Made by a program: the position numbers and the translations under genes
In this document: positions 29,319 through 38,414 of the stretch, piece after piece
How positions within the stretch are numbered: the stretch's first letter is position 1
Layout: each line of letters opens with the position of its first letter
NCBI GenBank assembly: GCA_031178065.1
Contig: JAPSJS010000011.1
Location: forward strand, 1-64,000
Length of the DNA stretch: 64,000 bases
DNA from: Altererythrobacter sp.
GTDB taxonomy: Bacteria > Pseudomonadota > Alphaproteobacteria > Sphingomonadales > Sphingomonadaceae
Direction: 5' to 3'
The notes under the pieces: model-generated
The model's input: the letters and a program-made list of their open reading frames with translations, nothing else
What the model was told of the DNA's origin: nothing
Database searches by the model: none

Positions 29319-29780
29319 TCACTTCTCCTGCGGCGCGCGGGACGCCGAGCGTGCCGGTGTCTCTGCAATCCCTGTGCCAGATGTGCGGCCGTCGAAGTCG
29401 AGCACCGCGATCAGCTCGCTTGCTTGTCCCGGCTCGACCACGATCCGGGCGCTGTATCCGTCCGCCCCAGCCTCGCGGGCGAGAGCGACCGCCGCAGCGG
29501 CGGCCTCGGCGTTGCCGCCGGCGACATAGTGGGCGATGATGGTGAGGCTCTGCCGCGCGTCGTGCGGCTGTTGGGCGAGCCAGTCCCGCAGCGGCGGCGC
29601 GCCCGGCGCCGCGCGGTAGATTGCGAGGGGTTCACCATGTGCCGGAACGGGGCTGCCGGCCTCGGCCGGATCGTCCGGCTCCGGCCTTTCCGCCATCGCG
29701 GCGGCCGTAACCATGAACAGGATCAGGGCGAGATCGGCGAGCGTCGTCTGCCAACCGGCGCGGGCGTTCGAGAGGATCAT
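29319..29780 (-). CDS. Small ExbD/MotB-like single-TM protein without an OmpA-like domain
   Basis: N-terminal TTLADLALILFMVTAAAMA resembles the ExbD/MotB TM segment with its conserved Asp; overlaps the upstream MotA/ExbB-like gene and the next gene. Confidence 0.55.
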   Translation of the reverse strand: MILSNARAGWQTTLADLALILFMVTAAAMAERPEPDDPAEAGSPVPAHGEPLAIYRAAPGAPPLRDWLAQQPHDARQSLTIIAHYVAGGNAEAAAAAVALAREAGADGYSARIVVEPGQASELIAVLDFDGRTSGTGIAETPARSASRAPQEK

Positions 29781-30421
29781 GCGGCCACCTTGTCCGCCGC
29801 CTCGTCGGTCCGCAGCGGGATCGAGCGCTCGACCGCGGCGGCGAGCCAGTCGACCAGCTCCTGCCGCTCGCGTTCCTCGGCGTGCGCGCGCCGCGCCACT
29901 GCCGCCGCCAGCGGGGCGAAGGCGAAATTCGCCAGTACTAGGCCGTAGAGCGTGGTGATGACGGCGGTGCCGATCGAGCGGGCATAGTCGGCATCAGCCT
30001 CCGCCGCGAAGCCCCCGAGGGCGACCAGCGTTCCCGCGAGGCCGAGCACGGGCGCCAGTTCAGCCGCCTCGCCCAGAACCCGCGCGGCGGTGTCGGCGGC
30101 CGTCTGGCGCCCGGCGCGGTAGTGGGCATGCCCCTCGTGCAGCGCCTCGACCGAGCGGTGGCGGATCAGCGCTTCGCTCAGCGTGTCGAACTCGCCATCG
30201 CCGAAATAGTGCGCCTCGGCCCGGAAGATGCCGTCCTCCCCGATCTCCTGCACCTGCGCGGCGAGTTCGGCGCGGACCCGCGCGCTGTCGAACGGGCGGC
30301 CAGCGAGCCGGGCCAGCGCGCGCAGCGCCGCACGCGCGTCGCGCCAGCCGCAGCGCAGCAGGGTCGCTGCGAGCGTTCCGCCCAATACGATCGCCGCGGA
30401 AAGCGGATCGAGCAATTGCAT
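29777..30421 (-). CDS. MotA/TolQ/ExbB-like proton channel family protein
   Basis: MQLLDPLSAAIVLGGTLAATLLRCGWRDARAAL...LAPVLGLAGTLVALGGFAAEADADYARSIGTAVITTLYGLVLANFAFAPLAAAV. Confidence 0.75.
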   Translation of the reverse strand: MQLLDPLSAAIVLGGTLAATLLRCGWRDARAALRALARLAGRPFDSARVRAELAAQVQEIGEDGIFRAEAHYFGDGEFDTLSEALIRHRSVEALHEGHAHYRAGRQTAADTAARVLGEAAELAPVLGLAGTLVALGGFAAEADADYARSIGTAVITTLYGLVLANFAFAPLAAAVARRAHAEERERQELVDWLAAAVERSIPLRTDEAADKVAA

Positions 30422-30491
30422 GATGTCCACGTGGATCTCCTTGCCACGAAAGAACGCCCTTGCCGGCGCGGGATTTAGCCCGCGGCGGACA

Positions 30492-30545
30492 TTTGCCGCT
30501 TCCGGCAAACGCTTGCCGCCATCCGCCTGCGTTTTCCGGCAAACG
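30492..30545. promoter_or_regulatory. Palindromic/repeated upstream element in flgB intergenic region (candidate activator site)
   Basis: TTTGCCG(30492-30498)-CTTC-CGGCAAA(30503-30509); TTGCCG at 30513-30518; TCCGGCAAACG at 30501-30511 repeated at 30535-30545. Confidence 0.5.
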
Positions 30546-30562
30546 TCCTGATCGCGGGGAGT

Positions 30563-30578
30563 TGGCACGCTCTTTGCT
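30563..30578 (+). promoter_or_regulatory. Sigma-54 (-24/-12) promoter upstream of flgB operon
   Basis: TGGCACGCTCTTTGCT; GG (30564) and GC (30576) 12 nt apart, 33 bp upstream of flgB ATG. Confidence 0.85.
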
Positions 30579-30610
30579 CCACCAGGCCCGAACACGTCTG
30601 GAGGACTGTC

Positions 30611-30958
30611 ATGAGCAACGGCCTATTCGGCATTCACGGTGCGGCGCTGGAGATCAGGGCGCAGCGCATGGGCATGCTCGGATCGAACATCGCCAATGCG
30701 GCGACGCCCGGGTACAAAGCGCGCGACGTCGATTTCGCCGCCGCGCTCGAAGCCCGTCTGGGCGGCGCGGAAGGCGAGCAGGCGGTCGGTTCAGCGACCC
30801 GTTACCGCGTCCCGACGATGCCCAGCCTCGACGGCAACACGGTCGAGATGGCGACCGAGCAGACCGCCTTCGCCGAGAACGCCGTCGCCTATACCGCGAC
30901 TCTCGGGTTCCTGCGCGGACGGGTCGAGACCCTCACGCGCGCGATCAAGGGCGAGTGA
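30611..30958 (+). CDS. flgB: Flagellar basal-body rod protein FlgB
   Basis: FGIHGAALEIRAQRMGMLGSNIANAATPGYKARDVDFAAAL...VAYTATLGFLRGRVETLTRAIKGE. Confidence 0.93.
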   Translation: MSNGLFGIHGAALEIRAQRMGMLGSNIANAATPGYKARDVDFAAALEARLGGAEGEQAVGSATRYRVPTMPSLDGNTVEMATEQTAFAENAVAYTATLGFLRGRVETLTRAIKGE

Positions 30959-30960
30959 CG

Positions 30961-31365
30961 ATGCCGGGCCCGATGACTCTCTTCGACCTCGGCCAGCGCG
31001 CCATGTCTGCACAGCTCGTGCGGATGAACGCGGCGGCTTCCAACCTCGCCAACGCGGGCAGCGTCGCCGCCAGCGAGGAGCAGGCCTATCGCCCGCTGCG
31101 CCCGGTCTTCGCGGAGCACCTCGACACTGCGACCGGCATGAGCACGGTGCGCGTCGACGGCGTCTATCGCGCGGACGTCGCACCGGTCCGCCGGCACGAG
31201 CCGGGCCATCCGCTGGCCGACGCGAACGGCGACGTCTGGGCCAGCCCGGTCGATGAGAACGCCGAGATGGTCGAGATGCTCGAAGCCTCGCGCCAGTACC
31301 AGAACATGGTCGAGGCGCTCTCCACCGCCAAGCAACTGATGCTCGACACGATGAGGATGAAATGA
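30961..31365 (+). CDS. flgC: Flagellar basal-body rod protein FlgC
   Basis: MTLFDLGQRAMSAQLVRMNAAASNLANAGSVAASEEQAYRPLRPVF...ENAEMVEMLEASRQYQNMVEALSTAKQLMLDTMRMK. Confidence 0.93.
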   Translation: MPGPMTLFDLGQRAMSAQLVRMNAAASNLANAGSVAASEEQAYRPLRPVFAEHLDTATGMSTVRVDGVYRADVAPVRRHEPGHPLADANGDVWASPVDENAEMVEMLEASRQYQNMVEALSTAKQLMLDTMRMK

Positions 31366-31646
31366 CCGTAACAGCGACTTCCGGCGCCGCGCAGACCGCG
31401 GCGGGCACCGCCACGACCGGGCGCGACTACGCGACGCTCGGCCAGGCCGATTTCCTCCGCCTGCTGACCGTGCAGGTGCAGCAGCAGGACCCCTTCGACC
31501 CGGTCGATAACAAGGAGATGCTGGCGCAGATGGCGCAGTTCTCGTCGCTGTCCGGGATCACCGAGATGAACGCGACGCTGCAGCAGATTGCCGAAAAGCT
31601 CGACGCTCTCGCGGCCGCGCAGGCGGCCGCCACCCCCACCGAATGA
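31362..31646 (+). CDS. flgD: Flagellar hook assembly protein FlgD (short form, 94 aa)
   Basis: LGQADFLRLLTVQVQQQDPFDPVDNKEMLAQMAQFSSLSGITEMNATLQQI; stop at 31646. Confidence 0.9.
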   Translation: MTVTATSGAAQTAAGTATTGRDYATLGQADFLRLLTVQVQQQDPFDPVDNKEMLAQMAQFSSLSGITEMNATLQQIAEKLDALAAAQAAATPTE

Positions 31647-31665
31647 CGCACAGGAGTACGGACCC

Positions 31666-32478
31666 ATGTCTTTCTACACTTCGCTGAACGGGATGAAGAA
31701 CGCCCAGACGGACCTGGGCGTCATCGCCCACAACATCGCCAACGTCGAAACCAATGGGTTCAAGAAGGGCAGTACCCAGTTCGCCGACATCGTCGCCGGA
31801 TCGGCCCAGACCAATCCGCGGATGGTCAAGGGCATCGGTGCGACGCTGGAGGCGATCACGCAGAACTTCGCGCTCGGCCCGATCGAGCAGACCGGCGGCG
31901 CGCTCGACGTGGCGATCACCGGCGACGGCTTCTTCGCCATGAAATCGGCGGAAAGCGGCAAAACGGTCTATACCCGCAACGGTGCGTTCGGGACCGACGA
32001 GAACGGCTTCATCACCGACGGCGGCGTCAACCGCCTGCAGATCTTCCCGACCGATGCCGACGGGGTCATCACCTCGAATAATCCGGCCGACGCACAAGTC
32101 GCCGCGACCAATGCCGCGGGCGCCGAGTTCGTGGGCGTCGTGATCGGCGAGGACGGGGTCGTCTCGGCCTCCTACGCCGATGGTTCGGTCGAGGCGGTCG
32201 GCAGCATCGCGCTCGCCTCGTTCATCACCCCGACCGGGCTCAAGCAGATTGGCTCGTCCAACTGGGAATCGACCGGCCTTTCGGGTGAGGCCAAGTACGG
32301 CTCGCCGGGCACCGGCCAGTACGGCTCGCTGCTCTCGGGCGCGGTCGAGCGCTCCAACGTGGACATTGCCGAGGAACTCGTCGGCCTGATCACCGCGCAG
32401 CGCAACTTCCAGGCGAATGCCAAGGCGATCGATACCGCGACCCAGATCTCGCAGACGGTCATCAACCTGAGGACCTGA
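31666..32478 (+). CDS. flgE: Flagellar hook protein FlgE (short, 270 aa)
   Basis: MSFYTSLNGMKNAQTDLGVIAHNIANVETNGFKKGSTQFADIVAGSAQ...LSGAVERSNVDIAEELVGLITAQRNFQANAKAIDTATQISQTVINLRT. Confidence 0.9.
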   Translation: MSFYTSLNGMKNAQTDLGVIAHNIANVETNGFKKGSTQFADIVAGSAQTNPRMVKGIGATLEAITQNFALGPIEQTGGALDVAITGDGFFAMKSAESGKTVYTRNGAFGTDENGFITDGGVNRLQIFPTDADGVITSNNPADAQVAATNAAGAEFVGVVIGEDGVVSASYADGSVEAVGSIALASFITPTGLKQIGSSNWESTGLSGEAKYGSPGTGQYGSLLSGAVERSNVDIAEELVGLITAQRNFQANAKAIDTATQISQTVINLRT

Positions 32479-32482
32479 TCCG

Positions 32483-33223
32483 ATGGACCGCCTGATCTAT
32501 ACCGCCCTGTCGGGCATGAACGCCTCGATGGACCGCCAGCGGGTGATCGCCAGCAACATGGCGAACGCCAACACGGTAGGCTTTCGCGCGGAACTGCTCG
32601 ACCAACGCCCCGTCACCGTCGACGGCCAGGTCCTGGACGTGCGCGCCATGCAGCGTGCCGAGGTTCGCGGGGCGGTGATGGAAGCGGGCGAGATGACGCG
32701 GACCGGCAACGGCCTCGACATCTATATCGAGGGCGAGGCGCTGCTGGCGGTCCAGGCGGCGGACGGGACGGAGGCCTATACCCGGCGGGGCGATCTCTCG
32801 ATCTCGCCGACCGGCGTGATCGTGAACGGCGAAGGGCTGCCGGTGCTCGGCGAAGCCGGGCCGATCACCGTGCCGCTCGGCACCAATCCGACGATCGCTC
32901 CCGACGGGGTGGTCAGCGTCGCCGATCCGGCCGCGCCCGATCAGCCGCCGATCGAGATCGGGCAGATCAAGCTCGCCGGATGGCAGGGCAGCCCGATCGC
33001 CAAGGGGCTCGACGGCCTGTTCCGGGTGGAGGGCGGTGGCATCCTGCCCGCCGATGCGCAGGCGACCGTGATCACCGGAGCGCTCGAGCAATCCAACGTG
33101 AAGCCTACCGAGGTGCTGGTCGACATGATCCAGGCGCAGCGCCTCTTCGACATGCGCAGCAAGCTGATCGCCACCGCACGCGAGTGCGACGAAGGCGGCG
33201 CGCAGCTCATGCGCCTGAGCTGA
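32483..33223 (+). CDS. flgF: Flagellar basal-body rod protein FlgF
   Basis: MDRLIYTALSGMNASMDRQRVIASNMANANTVGFRAELLDQR...NVKPTEVLVDMIQAQRLFDMRSKLIATA. Confidence 0.93.
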   Translation: MDRLIYTALSGMNASMDRQRVIASNMANANTVGFRAELLDQRPVTVDGQVLDVRAMQRAEVRGAVMEAGEMTRTGNGLDIYIEGEALLAVQAADGTEAYTRRGDLSISPTGVIVNGEGLPVLGEAGPITVPLGTNPTIAPDGVVSVADPAAPDQPPIEIGQIKLAGWQGSPIAKGLDGLFRVEGGGILPADAQATVITGALEQSNVKPTEVLVDMIQAQRLFDMRSKLIATARECDEGGAQLMRLS

Positions 33224-33263
33224 CGAACACGCTGACGAATTCGCTGACGAAAGGGACAGCACA

Positions 33264-34052
33264 ATGCCTACTTCCGCTCTCCAGGTCGCCCGTACGGGGC
33301 TCGAGGCGCAGGACTCGCGCATGCGCGTGATCGCCAACAACCTCGCGAACGTCGGCACCACCGGCTTCAAGAAGGACCGCGCCAACTTTGCCACGCTCGC
33401 CTATCAGGACGCGCGGGTGGCGGGGCAGCGCTCCTCGGGCGAGACGGCCTATGCCACCGGGCTCAACCTCGGCACCGGCGTCACCGTCCAGTCGACCAGC
33501 CAGATCGTGTCGCAGGGCGCGCTCAACACCACCAACAACGCACTCGACCTCGCGCTGGACGGCGACGGCTACTTCCAGGTCGAGCTGCCGGGCGGCGAGC
33601 TCGGCTATACCCGAGCGGGCAATTTCACCCGCTCGGCCGAAGGGCAGCTCGTCACCCAGCAGGGCTATATCGTCCAGCCGGCGATCACCATTCCCGAAGG
33701 CGCGACCTCGATCGCGGTTTCGCCCGACGGGATCGTCACCGCCGTCGTCCCCGGCGACGCCGAGCCGGCCGAGCTCGGCCAACTGCAGGTCGCGGCCTTC
33801 GCCAACCCGGGCGGGCTGCGGGCGATCGGCGATAACTTCCTGGTCGAAACCGCCGCCAGCGGCGCCGTCCAGCTCGCGGCCGGCGGGGAGATGGGGCGCG
33901 GCAATATCCGTCAGGGCATGCTCGAAGCTTCGAACGTCAACATCGTCGAGGAGCTGGTCGACATGATCGAATGCCAGCGCGCCTACGAGATCAGCTCGAA
34001 GATGGTCTCCGCCGTCGACGAGATGCTCCGCAACGCCAACCAGACATTGTGA
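33264..34052 (+). CDS. flgG: Flagellar basal-body rod protein FlgG
   Basis: MPTSALQVARTGLEAQDSRMRVIANNLANVGTTGFKKDRANF...EASNVNIVEELVDMIECQRAYEISSKMVSAVDEML. Confidence 0.95.
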   Translation: MPTSALQVARTGLEAQDSRMRVIANNLANVGTTGFKKDRANFATLAYQDARVAGQRSSGETAYATGLNLGTGVTVQSTSQIVSQGALNTTNNALDLALDGDGYFQVELPGGELGYTRAGNFTRSAEGQLVTQQGYIVQPAITIPEGATSIAVSPDGIVTAVVPGDAEPAELGQLQVAAFANPGGLRAIGDNFLVETAASGAVQLAAGGEMGRGNIRQGMLEASNVNIVEELVDMIECQRAYEISSKMVSAVDEMLRNANQTL

Positions 34053-34060
34053 GCAGTCCC

Positions 34061-34723
34061 ATGAACCGCACCTTCTTCCGCACCGCAGTCGTCGCCGGAT
34101 CGGCCTTTGCTCTGGCGGCCTGCGGGGCCGAGCGCACTGGCGGCTACCACGCCGCGCTGCCGCCACCGCCGCCGATGGCCGCGGCGCCGGCGAATGGCGC
34201 GATCTTCCAGCCGACCAGCGGCTTCGCGCCGCTCTACAACGGCCAGCGCGCGAGCCGTGTGGGGGACCTCGTGACTGTGATCCTGACGGAACGCACCCAG
34301 ACCTCGAAGTCGGCCAGCTCGAACACCCAGCGCGACGGGGGCATCTCGCTCTCTCCGCCGAGCGCCGGTCCGTTCTCGTTCGATCCGGGTGTCCTTAATT
34401 CCGGCGGCTCCTCGTCGTTCAATGGGCAGGGGGATGCTTCCCAGACGAGCAGCTTCAGGGGGGATATCACCGTGACCATCGCCGAAGTGCGCCCCAACGG
34501 GACCGCATTCGTCCGCGGCGAGAAGGTCATGCAGCTCAGCCAGGGCGAGGAATGGGTGCAGCTTTCGGGCATCATCCGCCTGTCGGACATCGATCCCTAC
34601 AACCGCATCGCGTCCCCGCGGATCGCCGATGCGCGGATCACCTACGCCGGCGAGGGCGCCGTCCAGCGCGCCAGCCGCGAAGGCTGGCTGTCGAAATTCT
34701 TCAACATCGTGACGCCGTTCTAG
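34061..34723 (+). CDS. flgH: Flagellar L-ring protein FlgH
   Basis: Lipobox ALAACGAE; GDLVTVILTERTQTSKSASSNTQRDG...GDITVTIAEVRPNGTAFVRGEKVMQLSQGEEWVQLSGIIRLSDIDPYNRI. Confidence 0.95.
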   Translation: MNRTFFRTAVVAGSAFALAACGAERTGGYHAALPPPPPMAAAPANGAIFQPTSGFAPLYNGQRASRVGDLVTVILTERTQTSKSASSNTQRDGGISLSPPSAGPFSFDPGVLNSGGSSSFNGQGDASQTSSFRGDITVTIAEVRPNGTAFVRGEKVMQLSQGEEWVQLSGIIRLSDIDPYNRIASPRIADARITYAGEGAVQRASREGWLSKFFNIVTPF

Positions 34724-34735
34724 GGGAGGGTTGCC

Positions 34736-35833
34736 ATGTTCAGGACCTTGATCCTCGGCCTAGCGGCCCTGTTCACCTGCCTCGCAGCGCCCGCCCAGGC
34801 GGAGCGCGTGCGCGATCTCGGCACGTTCCAGTCGGTCCGCTCCAACCAGCTGACCGGCTATGGCATCGTCGTCGGGCTCGACGGCACGGGCGACGACAAC
34901 TTCGCTTATGTCACCCACGCCATGCGCGGTGTGTCCGACCGGTTCGGGCTGCAACTGCCGCCCGGCGCCAATCCCGCGCTCAAGAACGCCGCCGCGGTGA
35001 TCGTGACGGCGGAGCTGCCCGCCTTCTCCAAGCCGGGCCAGCGGATCGACGTGACGGTGTCGACCATCGGCAAGGCCAAGTCGCTGCGCGGCGGATCGCT
35101 GATCCTGACCGCGCTCCACGGCGCCGACGGGCAGATCTACGCCATGGCGCAGGGCAACCTCGCCGTCGGCGGGCTCGGCGTGTCGGGGCGCGACGGATCG
35201 AAGCTGACGGTCAACGTGCCGACGGTCGGCCGCATCCCGGACGGCGCGAGCGTCGAACGCGCGGTCGCCACCGGCTTCGAGAATGCCGACATCCTGCGCT
35301 GGAATCTCAACCAGGCGGACTTTCTCACGGCCACGCGGGTGCGCGACGCGATCAACGCGCGCTACCCGGGCATGGCGATGGTGGAGGACGGGGTGACTCT
35401 GGCGCTGCGGCTGCCCTACGGCGCCAATGCGCGCGCCGGGATCATGGCCGAGATCGGCATGCTCGACATCGACCCGGCGGAAGCATCGGCGAAAGTGATC
35501 GTCAACAGCCGCACCGGCACCGTCGTCATCTCCAGCGCGGTGCGGCTCGCGCCCGCGGCGATCAGCCACGGCAGCCTGGTCGTGCGGATCGACGAGAACC
35601 CGACCGTGGTCCAGCCCGCCCCGTTCAGCGACGGCGAGACCGCGTTCGAGCAGGACAGCGACATCGAGGTCTACGAAGAGGGCAACCGCGTCTCCCTGCT
35701 CGAACCGGGGGCCTCGCTGGCCGAGCTGGTCGACGGGCTCAACATGCTTGGCCTCTCGCCGTCCGACCTCGTCGCGATCCTCGAGGCGCTCAAGCAGGCC
35801 GGCTCGCTCAAGGCCGAGATGGTGGTGATATGA
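34736..35833 (+). CDS. flgI: Flagellar P-ring protein FlgI
   Basis: AERVRDLGTFQSVRSNQLTGYGIVVGLDGTGDD...VIVTAELPAFSKPGQRIDVTVSTIGKAKSLRGGSLILTALHGADGQIYAMAQG. Confidence 0.96.
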   Translation: MFRTLILGLAALFTCLAAPAQAERVRDLGTFQSVRSNQLTGYGIVVGLDGTGDDNFAYVTHAMRGVSDRFGLQLPPGANPALKNAAAVIVTAELPAFSKPGQRIDVTVSTIGKAKSLRGGSLILTALHGADGQIYAMAQGNLAVGGLGVSGRDGSKLTVNVPTVGRIPDGASVERAVATGFENADILRWNLNQADFLTATRVRDAINARYPGMAMVEDGVTLALRLPYGANARAGIMAEIGMLDIDPAEASAKVIVNSRTGTVVISSAVRLAPAAISHGSLVVRIDENPTVVQPAPFSDGETAFEQDSDIEVYEEGNRVSLLEPGASLAELVDGLNMLGLSPSDLVAILEALKQAGSLKAEMVVI

Positions 35834-36141
35834 CGGGCCCGATCACGCTCGCCGGCGCCAACCCGCCGATCGTCTCCGCGACCGCCCCCGGCGGCAGCGA
35901 GCGCGAACGGCTGGCCGAGGCCGCACGGCAGTTCGAGGCGATCTTCGTGCGCCAGATGCTCGCCGCCGCCCGCAACACCGATTTCGGCGGCGACGAGCTG
36001 TTCGGCGGCAAGAGCGACGAGACGTTCCACGAGATGCGCGACGCGCGTTTCGCGGAGCTCGCCGCGAGCACCGGCGCGCTCGGCCTCGCGACCACGATCG
36101 AGGCGCAGCTTGCGCGCTTCGTCGAACCGGGGGGGAACTGA
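35830..36141 (+). CDS. flgJ: FlgJ-like rod-binding protein (no muramidase domain)
   Basis: ERERLAEAARQFEAIFVRQMLAAARNTDFGGDELFGGKSDETFHEMRDARFAELAASTGALGLATTIEAQL. Confidence 0.88.
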   Translation: MTGPITLAGANPPIVSATAPGGSERERLAEAARQFEAIFVRQMLAAARNTDFGGDELFGGKSDETFHEMRDARFAELAASTGALGLATTIEAQLARFVEPGGN

Positions 36142-36144
36142 CGC

Positions 36145-37473
36145 ATGGCATCCGATCTCCTCTCGATCGCCGCTAGCGGTGCGCGCGCGGCGCGGGCCGC
36201 GCTCGACGTGACGGCGCAGAACATCGCCAATGCCTCGAGCGACGGTTACGTCCGGCGCAGCGTGCGGATGGAGGAAGTGTCCGCCTCGGGCGGGCAGCTC
36301 CGCATCGGCGACATCTCGCTGTCGGGCGCGCGCGTTTCGGGCATCCACCGCAACGCCGACCTGTTCCGCCAGGCCGAAGTGCGCCGCACCGGCAGCGACC
36401 TCGCGCGCGCCGATGCCGAGCTCGGCGGGCTGGAGAACATCGAGTCCGCGATCGAACAGTCGGGGCTCTACGATTCGATCGTCGAGTTCGAGGCGGCGCT
36501 GCAGCAGCTCGCCTCAGACCCGACCAATTCGTCGCTCCGCTCCGCAGTCCTCGCCGGCGCCGACACGCTGGCGAACAAGTTTAACATCGCGGTCGATTCG
36601 CTCGGCGCGGCGGGCGAGGGGCTGCGCTTCAACGCCAGCGCCGCGACCGAAGAGGCGAACGTGCTCGGCCAGGAGATCGCGCGCGTGAACCTGCGCCTGT
36701 CGCGCGCGGGCGAGGGCAGCAGCGACCGCGCGACCCTGCTCGACCAGCGCGATTCGCTGCTCGAGCAGATGAGCGGCATCGTCGACATCACCACCAGCTT
36801 TGCGTCCGACGGCGCGGTCACCGTGACCACGGGCGGCGCGACGCTGGTGAACGGCGGCGACTTCAGCCCGATTTCCATGGTCACGGCGGCCGACGGCACG
36901 ATCTCCTTCGCGGTCGGCGGCACGGCCGTGCAGCCTTCGGGCGGCGCGCTGGCGGGGGCTTCGCTGGCGCTCGAATCGGCAGCCCAGGTGCGCGGCCGGC
37001 TCGATACGCTGGCCGACGGGATCGCGAGCGCGGTCAATGCCGCGCAGGCGAGTGGCGTCGGGCTCGACGGCGCGGCCGGCCAGCCGATCTTCGCCGGCAC
37101 CGGCGCTGCCGGGATCAGGGTCGTCATGACCGACAGCGGCGGCATCGCCACCGCTCCGGCGGGTGCGCCGGCGGGCAGCAACGACGGGTCGAATCTCGCT
37201 GCCCTGCGGCAGGCGCTGGAAAGCGGCGGCGTCGCCAGCTCGGCCAATGCGCTGCTGTTCGACGTGTCGAGCGCGGTCGCGGGCAAGACCGTGACGCGCG
37301 ACGCGCTCGACGCGATCGCATCGTCGGCGCGAATCTCGCTCGAGCAGCAGGCGGGGGTCGATCTCGACACCGAAGCCGCCAACCTGATGCGCTTCCAGCA
37401 AGCCTTCCAGGCCTCGGGCCGGGCAATGCAGGTCGCGAGCGACATCTTCCAGTCCCTGTTGCAACTGAGATGA
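36145..37473 (+). CDS. flgK: Flagellar hook-associated protein FlgK
   Basis: MASDLLSIAASGARAARAALDVTAQNIANASSDGYVRRSVRMEE...C-terminal GVDLDTEAANLMRFQQAFQASGRAMQVASDIFQSLLQLR. Confidence 0.93.
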   Translation: MASDLLSIAASGARAARAALDVTAQNIANASSDGYVRRSVRMEEVSASGGQLRIGDISLSGARVSGIHRNADLFRQAEVRRTGSDLARADAELGGLENIESAIEQSGLYDSIVEFEAALQQLASDPTNSSLRSAVLAGADTLANKFNIAVDSLGAAGEGLRFNASAATEEANVLGQEIARVNLRLSRAGEGSSDRATLLDQRDSLLEQMSGIVDITTSFASDGAVTVTTGGATLVNGGDFSPISMVTAADGTISFAVGGTAVQPSGGALAGASLALESAAQVRGRLDTLADGIASAVNAAQASGVGLDGAAGQPIFAGTGAAGIRVVMTDSGGIATAPAGAPAGSNDGSNLAALRQALESGGVASSANALLFDVSSAVAGKTVTRDALDAIASSARISLEQQAGVDLDTEAANLMRFQQAFQASGRAMQVASDIFQSLLQLR

Positions 37474-37480
37474 GGCCGCG

Positions 37481-38389
37481 ATGATCAATCTCAGCACGTC
37501 CGCTTTCTACGAGCGCGCGACCCGCCAGGTGGGCACGCTGCGCGCCGAGGCCGAGAAGCTGCAGGAGCAGATGGGTACGGGCGAGCGCCTGTCGCGCTCG
37601 TCCGACGATCCGGTTGCAGCGGCGCGGCTGCGCACGCTGGCGCGGAGCGAACGGCTGGCCGAGATCGACCAGCGCAGTTCCAACCTCGCGACGACCGACC
37701 TCAAGATGACCGACGACGCGCTCGGCTCGCTCGCCACGCTGGTGATCCGCGCCAAGGAGCTCGTGACCCAGGCCGCGACCGAGACATTGAGCGCCGAGCA
37801 GCGCGCGGCGATCGGCGGCGAAGTCGAGAGCCTGCGCCAGGCCGTGCTGCAGATCGCGAACGGCCGCAACAGCGCCGGGCACGCACTGTTCGGCGGGCAG
37901 GCTGCGGGGAGCGCCTATCAGGATAGCGGCGGGACGGCCGCCTATGTCGGCACCGCGGCGAAAGATGCGGTAAACCTCGGTGACGGGCAGTCCGTCGTTC
38001 CCTCGCTGACGGGCCCGGAAGTATTCGCGTTCGAGGCCGACGGCGTGCCGACGGACCTGTTCGCGGTACTGGGCGACCTCGCGACCGCGCTCAAGAGCGG
38101 CGGCGACCCGACCGGGCCGACCGGGGTGGCGCTCGACGGGCTGGCCGCCGGGCTCGACAAGATCACCACCGCGCAGACGGTGGTCGGCGCACGGCTCGGC
38201 TGGATCGAGGTGATGGACGAGCGCCGGGTGGCCAATTCCGAACTGGTCGCCGACGAGCAGAAGGCGATCGGCGGGGCCGACCTCGCGGTCACCATGACTC
38301 GGCTGCAGGAAGTGACGACCGTGCTCGAGGCGAGCCAGGCGAGCTTCGTGCGGCTCGCCGGCCTGTCGCTGTTCGACATGATGCGCTGA
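37481..38389 (+). CDS. flgL: Flagellar hook-associated protein FlgL
   Basis: MINLSTSAFYERATRQVGTLRAEAEKLQEQMGTGERLSRSSDDPVAAARL...TMTRLQEVTTVLEASQASFVRLAGLSLFDMMR. Confidence 0.92.
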   Translation: MINLSTSAFYERATRQVGTLRAEAEKLQEQMGTGERLSRSSDDPVAAARLRTLARSERLAEIDQRSSNLATTDLKMTDDALGSLATLVIRAKELVTQAATETLSAEQRAAIGGEVESLRQAVLQIANGRNSAGHALFGGQAAGSAYQDSGGTAAYVGTAAKDAVNLGDGQSVVPSLTGPEVFAFEADGVPTDLFAVLGDLATALKSGGDPTGPTGVALDGLAAGLDKITTAQTVVGARLGWIEVMDERRVANSELVADEQKAIGGADLAVTMTRLQEVTTVLEASQASFVRLAGLSLFDMMR

Positions 38390-38414
38390 TAAGAAGAACA
38401 AGGGTTTCCACGAC

